A DNA stretch of 5,948 nt. Origin: Candidatus Yanofskybacteria bacterium RIFCSPHIGHO2_01_FULL_44_22. Lineage in GTDB: Bacteria > Patescibacteriota > Minisyncoccia > 2-02-FULL-40-12 > GWA2-44-9. The translations under genes and the position numbers were made by a program. The DNA lies in contig MGJJ01000020.1 of assembly GCA_001794205.1 (NCBI GenBank), positions 680-6,627 of the forward strand. Direction: 5' to 3'. Positions 1-4,930 of this stretch are shown in pieces. The first letter of the stretch is position 1. Each line of letters begins with the position of its first letter. The notes beneath the pieces are model-generated. The model saw only the letters and a list, made by a program, of their open reading frames with translations. It did not search any database and had not been told where the DNA came from.

Positions 1-2
1 GC

Positions 3-617
3 GCCGGTTATGATTCGGTGATAATTGACGCTTCGCGTTTGCCTTATCACGAAAACATTGCCGTTACGAAAAAGGTCGTTGATTATGCGCAGAGCGTAAA
101 TCCTGACATTTCGGTGGAAGGCGAACTGGGATATTTGCGGGGTACGTCGGAAGTCCAGAGAAAGATAGAGATAAGCCCCGCTGATTATACTCAACCCAAC
201 TTAGCTTTTAATTTTTTATCGCATACTAAGGTTGATAGATTGGCGGTAGTTTTTGGGAATATCCATGGTATTGTTACCGAACAAACAGAAAAACTTGATA
301 TCGAACATTTGAAAAGGATTGTTTTGGCGGTTAACAGCGCAAGGTCAATTTTCCATTTTTGGCGCAATAGAACAGTTTATTTGGTTTTACACGGGGCTTC
401 GGGTTTGAAAGACGAAGATGTTGTCGCCTCCATCAAAGCCGGCATTGTGAATGTTCACTTTAATACCGAATTGAGAGTGGCTTACCGCGAAGGGATTGAA
501 AAAGCCATTCATGCCAAGCCCGACGAAGCGGCGCCGTACAAGTATCTCGCCCCAGCGATTGAAGACGTCAAAAAAGTCGTTTCTCAAAAAATCAAGTTGT
601 TCATAAGCCATGTTTAG
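3..617 (+). CDS. fba: Class II fructose-bisphosphate aldolase, C-terminal part (5' end outside window)
   Basis: Partial gene: the frame is open to the left edge, so the start and the N-terminal catalytic Asp/first zinc His region lie outside. The visible 204 residues read AGYDSVIIDASRLPYHENI at the start, matching the conserved strand and loop of class II aldolases. Further motifs are VEGELG (about residue 38), the zinc-ligand His in GNIHG (codon 264-266), the second zinc-ligand His in LVLHGASG (codon 390-392), and VNVHFNTELR, equivalent to the phosphate-binding N-I-N-T-D loop. By family knowledge it cleaves fructose 1,6-bisphosphate to DHAP and glyceraldehyde 3-phosphate in the cytosol, using divalent zinc. 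Two oddities: the usual ELGxxGG signature reads ELGYLRG, and there is a longer segment before the HGASG strand (ARSIFHFWRNRTV). The last four residues (ISHV) and the TAG stop are encoded inside palindrome copy 1, so the C terminus seems to have been rewritten by that element. A related class II ketose-bisphosphate aldolase with another substrate is possible. Confidence 0.9.
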   Translation, partial: AGYDSVIIDASRLPYHENIAVTKKVVDYAQSVNPDISVEGELGYLRGTSEVQRKIEISPADYTQPNLAFNFLSHTKVDRLAVVFGNIHGIVTEQTEKLDIEHLKRIVLAVNSARSIFHFWRNRTVYLVLHGASGLKDEDVVASIKAGIVNVHFNTELRVAYREGIEKAIHAKPDEAAPYKYLAPAIEDVKKVVSQKIKLFISHV

Positions 618-644
618 AAGTTGAACTTCCAAACATGGCTTATG
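602..644 (+). repeat. REP-like palindrome copy 1, at the aldolase 3' end
   Basis: The shared 25-bp core is 611-635: outer arm TGTTT/AAACA, one A-C mismatch, inner arm GAAGTT/AACTTC, and a single centre base (G at 623). In this copy the flanks also pair: CATAAGCCA at 602-610 and TGGCTTATG at 636-644 are perfect inverse complements. The whole 43 nt can therefore fold into one long hairpin with a single mismatch. It contains the aldolase stop codon (615-617) and ends one base before the last codon of the transposase gene on the other strand. It may also work as a transcription terminator for the convergent genes, although no good T-tract follows. Confidence 0.85.
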
Positions 645-645
645 G

Positions 646-1371
646 CTACTCAAGGGTTAAGTTTTGTATTTCCTTCAAATTCAGAGCAGTTATAAAATCG
701 GCAGTATTTTTTTTAAAATTTTTTAAACCCCCGGATACTTCTAAAAGGAATTCCCTCCGCGTTACCAAGGGGAAATTGCTCTTGCCAATGTAATCTAAAT
801 AACTAGACCAACGATACTTTTCCAAAAAAGATAGCATCCTCTTTGGATTATTTAATTTATATTCACGCCACTCTGGAGCTATCAAGTCAAAAGGATTGAG
901 GTGAATATAAAGGGGTAAATATTTAAAATACTCTTCTTTATCAATTACAACCGCCTTGAAACGACCTTGGAATAACGGTCCGACTCTCACGTTCTTTTGA
1001 TTAAAATAATTTGTATATCCAGTTCCTATTTTTTGCATAAATTTCACGATTCCGTTATCAACCAATTGTCTAACTAATAAATGATAATGGTTGGGCATTA
1101 GACAAAAGGCGAGTATTTCTATAAGTGGCTCTTTCCCCTTTTTTGATTTATTGTTTAGAAGTTGAACTTCCAAACAATGGGGCGTGATGGTTTTAGGATT
1201 TCTTATTAGATATCTTACATTAGATGGTAACACTGATTTTGTGTCGTTAAATTCTATAAGGTTATTTATAAAACGAAAATAATCCTGAACGATTAAAAAT
1301 ATATCCCGTTTTTCAACGCCTCTATTGTAGATATGATATATTCCCCCGTTGGTAAATTTTGGTTTTTTCAT
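646..1371 (-). CDS. IS200-like (Y1, HUH) REP-associated tyrosine transposase
   Basis: The 241-residue protein belongs to the transposase IS200-like family (PF01797/COG1943, RAYT branch). The N-terminal FTNGGIYHIYNRGVEKRDIF is the typical first strand and turn. AFCLMPNHYHLLV carries the HUH metal-binding motif (His95 and His97). GYTNYFNQ contains the likely nucleophile Tyr119, followed by GPLFQGRFKAV and a C-terminal YRWSSYLDYIG segment, as in Patescibacteria homologues. Such enzymes nick single-stranded DNA at palindromic hairpins through a 5'-phosphotyrosine link. Here the matching palindromes lie at both ends of the gene. Residues 66-73 (CLEVQLLN) are encoded by a third copy of the palindrome, located in the length-variable loop between the first helix and the HUH strand. 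All catalytic residues are intact, so the enzyme may be active. No convincing Shine-Dalgarno precedes the ATG. The stop is TAG. Confidence 0.92.
   Translation of the reverse strand: MKKPKFTNGGIYHIYNRGVEKRDIFLIVQDYFRFINNLIEFNDTKSVLPSNVRYLIRNPKTITPHCLEVQLLNNKSKKGKEPLIEILAFCLMPNHYHLLVRQLVDNGIVKFMQKIGTGYTNYFNQKNVRVGPLFQGRFKAVVIDKEEYFKYLPLYIHLNPFDLIAPEWREYKLNNPKRMLSFLEKYRWSSYLDYIGKSNFPLVTRREFLLEVSGGLKNFKKNTADFITALNLKEIQNLTLE
1150..1178 (+). repeat. REP-like palindrome copy 2, inside the transposase gene
   Basis: The core at 1152-1176 is identical to copy 1 (centre G at 1164), with two further pairing bases on each side (AT/AT). It lies within the transposase coding region and is read in frame on the minus strand as Cys-Leu-Glu-Val-Gln-Leu-Leu-Asn without creating a stop. 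It is thus both a DNA palindrome and eight codons of the protein. Confidence 0.85.
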
Positions 1372-1393
1372 AATTTACAATAAGTTAACATAT

Positions 1394-1420
1394 CTGTTTA
1401 GAAGTTCAACTTCCAAACAG
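1394..1420 (+). repeat. REP-like palindrome copy 3, upstream of the transposase start
   Basis: The core at 1395-1419 is the same as in the other copies except that the centre base (1407) is C rather than G, with one extra C-G pair at the base of the stem. It keeps the same arm mismatch (A left, C right), so it has the same orientation as copies 1 and 2. It lies 22 bp upstream of the transposase ATG, where it could serve as the second boundary of the element or as a site for self-regulation (inference). Confidence 0.85.
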
Positions 1421-1469
1421 TAGGTGTTGTCTGTGAGTCCGCAGATTTCTATTAAAAATTTTTTGATTT

Positions 1470-1502
1470 TTTGTGTATGACATGCCTTTCATTTTACACA
1501 AA
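1470..1502. repeat. Inverted repeat in the 1372-1583 spacer
   Basis: TTTGTGTA (1470-1477) and TACACAAA (1495-1502) are perfect 8-bp inverse complements around a 17-nt loop. It lies about 36 bp upstream of the -35 box of the rplY promoter. It could be an operator or a weak hairpin; no known regulator site is recognised. Apart from this, palindrome copy 3 and the rplY promoter, I see nothing in the spacer: it is AT-rich and has no credible ORF. Confidence 0.4.
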
Positions 1503-1537
1503 GGGTGTTTCCAAGCTATTGAACCATAACGAGATAT

Positions 1538-1566
1538 TTGATTTTTTTGGTGTTTTCTTATACAAT
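1538..1566 (+). promoter_or_regulatory. Predicted sigma-70 type promoter of rplY
   Basis: The -35 box is TTGATT (1538-1543), followed by a 17-bp spacer and the -10 box TACAAT (1561-1566). Expected transcription would begin near 1573, leaving a leader of only about 10 nt before the ATG at 1584. There is no Shine-Dalgarno in that leader. Confidence 0.65.
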
Positions 1567-1583
1567 GTAAAGAACTTTAAACC

Positions 1584-2288
1584 ATGTCTGTAAACAAACA
1601 AAAAATTGAGTTAAGCGCCGAGAAAAGGGAAGTGTCGGGTTCGGCGGTTAAGAAACTGCGTAGAGACGGCTATTTGCCGGCGGTTTTGTACGGCAAGGGC
1701 CAGGAATCTTTGCCTTTGCAAGTTATGGCTGCGGATTTCAAAAAGATTTTTAAATTAGCCGGAGAATCCACCCTTATTTATGTTAATGTCGGCAGTCAAT
1801 CTTATCCGACCATTATCCACGATGTGGCGCAGGACCCGGTAAGCGACGAAATTATCCACGCCGATTTTTACAAAGTCCGTCTTGATGAAAAAATAAAAGC
1901 CATGATTCCGGTAATATTTGAGGGCGAATCGCCGGCGGTTAAGGATTCGGGAGGCATATTGGTGAGGAATATTAATGAGCTTGAGGCGGAGGGGCTACCC
2001 CAAAATTTGCCCCACCAAATAACAATTGATATCGCGGCGCTTAAGGATATCGGCGCCCAAGTGCTGGTGAAGGATATTGTTTTAGAAAATGACATTCGAT
2101 TGACGGCCGCCGGAGATGAGATTGTCGCCGTCGTTAAGGAGCCGATTTCTGAAGAAGAACTGCAAAAGGCCCTTGAGCAGCCGGCCGGTTCGGTTGAAGA
2201 TGTTGAGGTAATCAAGAAAGAAAAAGAGGAAGAAGTGTCTGCCGAGGAAGCAGAAACGCCGAAAGAACCCGAAGAAAAGAAAGAATAA
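1584..2288 (+). CDS. rplY: Ribosomal protein bL25, long CTC/TL5 form
   Basis: This protein binds 5S rRNA in the central protuberance of the 50S subunit. The 234 residues show the two-domain CTC/TL5 architecture. The N-terminal RNA-binding barrel (about 5-95) has LRRDGYLPAVLYGKG at 25-39 and QDPVSDEIIHADFYKV at 83-98. The second beta domain (about 100-187) has LPHQITIDI at 142-150 and ends AGDEIVAVVKEP. A charged tail rich in Glu and Lys runs from about 188 to the end and is probably disordered. E. coli bL25 consists only of the first domain (about 94 residues), whereas the long form is usual in most other bacteria. It has its own promoter with a very short leader, no Shine-Dalgarno, and a strong hairpin just after the stop, so it is probably a single-gene unit. 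Confidence 0.95.
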   Translation: MSVNKQKIELSAEKREVSGSAVKKLRRDGYLPAVLYGKGQESLPLQVMAADFKKIFKLAGESTLIYVNVGSQSYPTIIHDVAQDPVSDEIIHADFYKVRLDEKIKAMIPVIFEGESPAVKDSGGILVRNINELEAEGLPQNLPHQITIDIAALKDIGAQVLVKDIVLENDIRLTAAGDEIVAVVKEPISEEELQKALEQPAGSVEDVEVIKKEKEEEVSAEEAETPKEPEEKKE

Positions 2289-2304
2289 ACTCAAACTACA
2301 AATT

Positions 2305-2334
2305 AGCACGCCCTTGCAGCTGCAAGGGCGTGCT
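2305..2334. terminator. Intrinsic terminator hairpin between converging rplY and the prfA cluster
   Basis: This is a perfect 30-bp palindrome: AGCACGCCCTTGCAG (2305-2319) is the exact inverse complement of 2320-2334. It is GC-rich and followed by TTTATGTTT on the plus strand. It sits 16 bp after the rplY stop and 22 bp beyond the stop of the last minus-strand gene, so it can serve both directions. The T-tract is short on both sides, so efficiency is uncertain. Confidence 0.7.
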
Positions 2335-2356
2335 TTATGTTTAGAGAACTATTTGA

Positions 2357-2533
2357 TTATCTGATTATGCGGTAAATGCCGTACATCAAAACTAAAATTG
2401 AAATTATCGGGAAAATATAGCGCGAGAAATTATTTTTCAGCCACTTTTTAATTTGTCCGCTCCAACCCGGCTCTGGTTTGAAAACCGGGCTTTTGATATT
2501 TATCTGTTGTTCGGGCGATAGAGTGGGTTCCAT
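2357..2533 (-). CDS. Small single-pass membrane protein, 58 aa, coupled to prfA
   Basis: I do not recognise a family. Reading from the ATG at 2533 gives 58 codons and a TAA. The soluble N-terminal part starts MEPTLSPEQQINIKSPVF and contains PEPGW. A basic stretch (IKKWLKNNFSR, about 28-38) follows, then one hydrophobic segment (IFPIISILVLMYGIY, about 40-54) and a final RIIR. The positive residues before the hydrophobic stretch suggest a cytoplasmic N terminus and a tail-anchored type. The start lies 4 bp after the prfA stop, and a clear AAGGA (2541-2545) sits 7 nt ahead of it, overlapping the last codons of prfA. It is therefore very likely translated with RF1 as the third gene of rpmE-prfA-orf. 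The good ribosome site, in a window where most genes lack one, and the membrane-protein-like composition argue that it is real. Function unknown. Confidence 0.75.
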   Translation of the reverse strand: MEPTLSPEQQINIKSPVFKPEPGWSGQIKKWLKNNFSRYIFPIISILVLMYGIYRIIR

Positions 2534-2537
2534 AATT

Positions 2538-3290
2538 TTATCCTTGGCTTACGGCTTCAATTATCGGGTCAAGATTGCCGTTGATTATTTTCTCAATATT
2601 GCTCCAGCTTTTCTTTATCCTGTGGTCGGTAATTCTGTCCTGGGGAAAATTATAGGTTCGGATTTTTTCCGACCGGTCGCCGGTGCCGATTTGTTTTCTG
2701 CGTTCTTCGGTGATGTTTCCGGTTGCCTCGGTCCTTTTTATTTCCAATAGTTTGGAACGCAACAGTTCCATTCCTTTTTCTCGGTTGTTCTGCTGGCTTC
2801 GTTCCGTCCTGGAAGAAACAACAATTCCGCTTGGTTTGTGAAGGATACGGACAGCCGTCTCTACTTTGTTCACATTTTGGCCGCCCGGCCCGCCGGCCCG
2901 GGAAAATGTCACTTCTATCTCATCCGGCCTGATGGTAAGTTCGCTTTCGGACGCTTTTGGTAAAACCGCTATTGTTGCCGTTGAAGTATGAACCCGGCCG
3001 CCTTTTTCTGTTTTGGGCACTCTTTGGACCCGGTGGACTCCGGATTCGTTTTTAAGCTTGGGAAAAACATTTTCGCCCCTTAATTCAAAAACCGCCGACT
3101 TAAACCCGCCGATACTGGTTTTATTGGAGTCAATCAACTCAAAAGACCAGCCTTTGTTGGCGGCGTATTTCTTGTACATCATGTAAAGTTCGCCGGCAAA
3201 AAGAGCGGCCTCATCGCCGCCTACGCCGGCCCGTAATTCTACGATGGCCTCATTGTTTGGATTGTGAGGTTTTTGAAATTGATAAGACAA
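2538..3290 (-). CDS. prfA: Peptide chain release factor 1, short form without N-terminal domain
   Basis: Terminates translation at UAA and UAG by recognising the stop codon and triggering peptidyl-tRNA hydrolysis. The decoding domain shows RAGVGGDEAALFAGEL (20-35) and VHRVQRVPKTEKGGRVHTS, where PKT (92-94) occupies the RF1-type PxT recognition tripeptide. The catalytic loop is GGPGGQNVNKVET with the GGQ at 136-138, and the C-terminal region has DRITDHRIKKSW. At 250 residues it is about 100 shorter than usual (E. coli RF1 is 360 aa with its GGQ near 233-235), so domain 1, which contacts the uL11 stalk base and RF3, is absent. The only in-frame start is TTG (3288-3290). Upstream the frame is open only to a TAA at 3324-3326 and contains no ATG. 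An ATG at 3296-3298 is out of frame. Product identity is firm; the exact start is not. It is the second gene of rpmE-prfA-orf. Confidence 0.9.
   Translation of the reverse strand: MSYQFQKPHNPNNEAIVELRAGVGGDEAALFAGELYMMYKKYAANKGWSFELIDSNKTSIGGFKSAVFELRGENVFPKLKNESGVHRVQRVPKTEKGGRVHTSTATIAVLPKASESELTIRPDEIEVTFSRAGGPGGQNVNKVETAVRILHKPSGIVVSSRTERSQQNNREKGMELLRSKLLEIKRTEATGNITEERRKQIGTGDRSEKIRTYNFPQDRITDHRIKKSWSNIEKIINGNLDPIIEAVSQG
2541..2545 (-). promoter_or_regulatory. Shine-Dalgarno AAGGA of the small membrane protein gene
   Basis: AAGGA on the minus strand lies 7 nt before the ATG at 2533 and overlaps the last codons of prfA, directly before its stop. It decides the start of the 58-codon gene and implies translational coupling. 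It is the clearest ribosome site in the window. Confidence 0.7.
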
Positions 3291-3296
3291 GGAGAC

Positions 3297-3369
3297 ATTG
3301 TTATAATTGCTGATTGTTAATTGTTATAATTTAATTTAAAACAAGACAGCAATCAACAAGATAACAATT
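3297..3369. repeat. Degenerate AT-rich repeats in the rpmE-prfA gap
   Basis: ATTGTTATAATT occurs at 3297-3308 and again at 3320-3331 (23 bp apart), with a related GATTGTTA between them. AATTGTTAT (3319-3327) has a perfect inverse complement at 3361-3369, which could form a long-loop hairpin. The gap contains no coding sequence for the missing RF1 domain. The unit resembles a decayed short tandem repeat; a role in regulating prfA is possible but not shown. Confidence 0.5.
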
Positions 3370-3374
3370 GGCGA

Positions 3375-3608
3375 TTACATCTTCTTTTTGGGGGACGCTT
3401 TTTGAGTTGTTTTTTCCAAGCGTTTTTTGAATTTTTCAACCCGGCCTTGGGTGTCCACTATTTTCTCCTGGCCGGTATAGAAAGGATGACACTTGGAACA
3501 GATGACGGCGCTAATCTCCGGCATGGTTGAGCCGGTTGTCCATTCGTTGCCGCAGGCGCAGCGGACTTTAGCATCGGGGTAGTATGTAGGATGAATGTCT
3601 TTTCGCAT
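3375..3608 (-). CDS. rpmE: Ribosomal protein bL31, zinc-binding form
   Basis: A 50S protein at the subunit interface that helps form bridges with the 30S head. The 77 residues from the ATG at 3608 begin MRKDIHPTYY, the standard start of the family. An ATG ten codons upstream (3638) would add MSFVLKCPYI, which has no family counterpart and overlaps the predicted promoter, so I reject it. CAC at 17-19 and CSKC at 37-40 give four cysteines (17, 19, 37, 40), the zinc-containing C+ type. HPFYTGQEKIVDTQGRVEKFKKRL follows as in the family. A basic tail (about 12 residues, ending SPKKKM) is extra. It is the first gene of a cluster with prfA, a common bacterial arrangement, and is divergent from rpsB. 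Confidence 0.95.
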   Translation of the reverse strand: MRKDIHPTYYPDAKVRCACGNEWTTGSTMPEISAVICSKCHPFYTGQEKIVDTQGRVEKFKKRLEKTTQKASPKKKM

Positions 3609-3619
3609 AATATACGGAC

Positions 3620-3648
3620 ACTTTAGTACAAAAGACAAAAAAAGTCAA
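3620..3648 (-). promoter_or_regulatory. Possible promoter of rpmE-prfA
   Basis: On the minus strand TTGACT (3648-3643) is followed by a 17-bp spacer and TAAAGT (3625-3620). The -35 box is good and the -10 box moderate. Expected initiation near 3613 leaves only about 5 nt before the rpmE ATG, and no Shine-Dalgarno is present. It lies in the 87-bp gap shared with the divergent rpsB gene. Confidence 0.45.
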
Positions 3649-3695
3649 AGACCGTTATCTTTAATTTTTGACGGAAAGATTTTTAGACACCCTTG

Positions 3696-4418
3696 ATGGA
3701 AAATAAAAATTATGATAGCATGCTCGGTATGCCAGAAACCACATTACAGATGACGTACGAAGACATGCTCAAGGCGGGCATGCATTTCGGCAGGAAAAAA
3801 ACCGTATTTAATCCTGCCATGGAAAAGTTCGTTTTTACGGTACGGGACGGGATTTGCATCATTGACCTGCTCAAAACCCAGAGCCAGTTGGGGGAAGCGA
3901 TTGATTTTCTCAAAACCATCGTTGAAAAGAACGGCTTGGTTTTATTTGTGGCGCTTACCAAGCAGTCGGTTGATGCCGTAAAAGATTTGGCGACGGCGCT
4001 TGGTATGCCTTTCGTGGCGGAAAGATGGCTTGGCGGAACCCTTACCAATTTTAAAATAATCGGCGGTCGGGTCAAACTGCTTGAAGAAATGGAAAAACGC
4101 CAGGGTTCCGGTGAGTTGGATAAATACACCAAAAAAGAGCGCACCATGTTTGCCAAAGAACTCGAAAAAATGACAAAAAGATTCGAGGGGTTGAAAAAGT
4201 TATCCCGCCTGCCCGATGCGATTTTTGTCGCTTCATTAAAAGAAGGGGCCTTGCCGGTTCGAGAAGCCAAACAGATGAATGTTAAAATTATCAGTATCGC
4301 TAATACCGATGCCGACCCGCTTGATGCCGATTTTATAATTCCCGCCAATGACAGGTCTAAAAAATCAGTGGACCTAATTTTGGAAACGATTAAAAAGGAG
4401 CTAACGGCGAAAAGCTAA
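3696..4418 (+). CDS. rpsB: Ribosomal protein uS2
   Basis: A 30S protein at the head-body hinge, near where bS1 binds in other bacteria. The 240 residues carry the family motifs in order: MLKAGMHFGRKKTVFNP (24-40), DGICIIDLLKT (51-61), ERWLGGTLTNFK (109-120), LPDAIFVASLKEGALPVREA (172-191) and DADPLDADFIIPANDRS (205-221). The central helical hairpin (about 125-170) is present, so length is normal. I choose the ATG at 3696; a TTG lies directly before it. The first 18 residues are not typical of the family, and methionines at 9, 12 and 19 are alternative starts (MTYEDMLKAG from 19 resembles the usual beginning). There is no Shine-Dalgarno and no convincing promoter. It is followed by tsf after 43 bp, the standard rpsB-tsf order. 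Confidence 0.96.
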   Translation: MENKNYDSMLGMPETTLQMTYEDMLKAGMHFGRKKTVFNPAMEKFVFTVRDGICIIDLLKTQSQLGEAIDFLKTIVEKNGLVLFVALTKQSVDAVKDLATALGMPFVAERWLGGTLTNFKIIGGRVKLLEEMEKRQGSGELDKYTKKERTMFAKELEKMTKRFEGLKKLSRLPDAIFVASLKEGALPVREAKQMNVKIISIANTDADPLDADFIIPANDRSKKSVDLILETIKKELTAKS

Positions 4419-4461
4419 TCGCCGATTATTAATTGTTTAGTCTACTGCCGCTACTCATTTC

Positions 4462-4914
4462 ATGCGCACTGAAATAAAAAAAATCAAAAATCTGCGAACT
4501 CGCACCGGTCTTTCTTTGGAGGAAATTAAAAAAGCCTTGGCTGAAGCGGAAGGGGATGAAGACCGAGCGGCCGAAATTTTGAAGATTCACGGAGCGGCCA
4601 TAGCGGCCAAAAAAGCGTCCCGCCAAGTTAAGGAAGGCATTGTCGAGGCCTATGTGCACGCGACAAAAAAACTCGGCGTTATCGTTGAAGTTCTTTGCGA
4701 AACCGATTTTGTCGCCAGAAACGCGGAATTCCAGAAATTAGCCCATGACATTGCCATGCATATTGCCGCCATGAAACCGACAGATGCGGATGAACTCCTC
4801 AAACAGCCCTTTATCAAAGACCAGGATATTTCAGTTCAGGAGCTGCTCAATCAGCATATCTCCAAGCTGGGAGAAAATATTCAAATCGGCCAATATCAAA
4901 TTCTTGAACTCTAA
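4462..4914 (+). CDS. tsf: Elongation factor Ts, minimal form
   Basis: Nucleotide exchange factor that releases GDP from EF-Tu in the cytosol. The N-terminal UBA-like domain (about 4-42) shows IKNLRTRTGLSLEEIKKAL and GDEDRAAEIL. The core subdomain includes EVLCETDFVARNAEF, with the EF-Tu-contacting TDFVA at 81-85. The protein ends QPFIKDQDISVQELLNQHISKLGEN plus a final strand, as EF-Ts proteins do. At 150 residues it is far shorter than E. coli EF-Ts (about 283) and shorter even than the compact Thermus type (about 196). The segment between the core helix (AHDIAMHIAAM) and QPFIKD is reduced to about ten residues, removing the second core subdomain and coiled coil. No Shine-Dalgarno is seen. 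The next gene starts 16 bp after the stop, so both are probably co-transcribed with rpsB. Confidence 0.95.
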   Translation: MRTEIKKIKNLRTRTGLSLEEIKKALAEAEGDEDRAAEILKIHGAAIAAKKASRQVKEGIVEAYVHATKKLGVIVEVLCETDFVARNAEFQKLAHDIAMHIAAMKPTDADELLKQPFIKDQDISVQELLNQHISKLGENIQIGQYQILEL

Positions 4915-4930
4915 TTTTTGAAGAACGGGC

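Larger units (their letters stand above)
602..1420 (-). mobile_element. REP-associated tyrosine transposase module with three palindromes
   Basis: A self-contained unit of about 0.8 kb. It consists of a minus-strand IS200-like transposase gene with one palindrome copy touching its stop codon (602-644), one inside the coding region (1150-1178) and one 22 bp upstream of its start (1394-1420). All three copies have the same core and orientation. Pairing of a Y1 transposase with short imperfect palindromes is the definition of RAYT/REP systems. The segment is visibly richer in A+T than the ribosomal genes around it. No target-site duplication is obvious at its ends. The outer limits given here are simply the outer palindromes and are an inference. 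Confidence 0.7.

Noticed and set aside
387..653. Minus-strand ORF of 88 codons over the aldolase gene that also contains CLEVQLLN
   Set aside because: It is antisense to a clear aldolase frame; the shared peptide arises only because palindrome copy 1 is read in the same frame as copy 2.
602..1420. CRISPR-like array, given three copies of one short palindrome
   Set aside because: There are only three copies with spacings of about 541 and 243 bp, one copy is within a gene, and no cas genes are present; the REP/RAYT explanation fits fully.
1868..2309. Minus-strand ORFs opposite rplY
   Set aside because: They have low-complexity Ser/Phe/Leu-rich composition typical of antisense reading of a Glu/Lys-rich gene, and no family motif.
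2466..2494. Hairpin CCCGG/CCGGG followed by CTTTT on the plus strand, a possible second rplY terminator
   Set aside because: It lies inside the small membrane protein gene, and the stem is only 5 bp with competing pairings; the perfect 30-bp hairpin at 2305-2334 is a better terminator.
3609..3638. Longer rpmE with ten extra N-terminal residues (start at 3638)
   Set aside because: bL31 proteins start at the MxKDIHP position; the extension has no counterpart and overlaps the predicted promoter.
3668..3673. TTGACG as a -35 box for rpsB
   Set aside because: No acceptable -10 hexamer lies 16-18 bp downstream, so no promoter was called.
3710..4348. 212-codon minus-strand ORF opposite rpsB
   Set aside because: It is the antisense shadow of a conserved uS2 gene, and its own sequence shows no recognisable domain.
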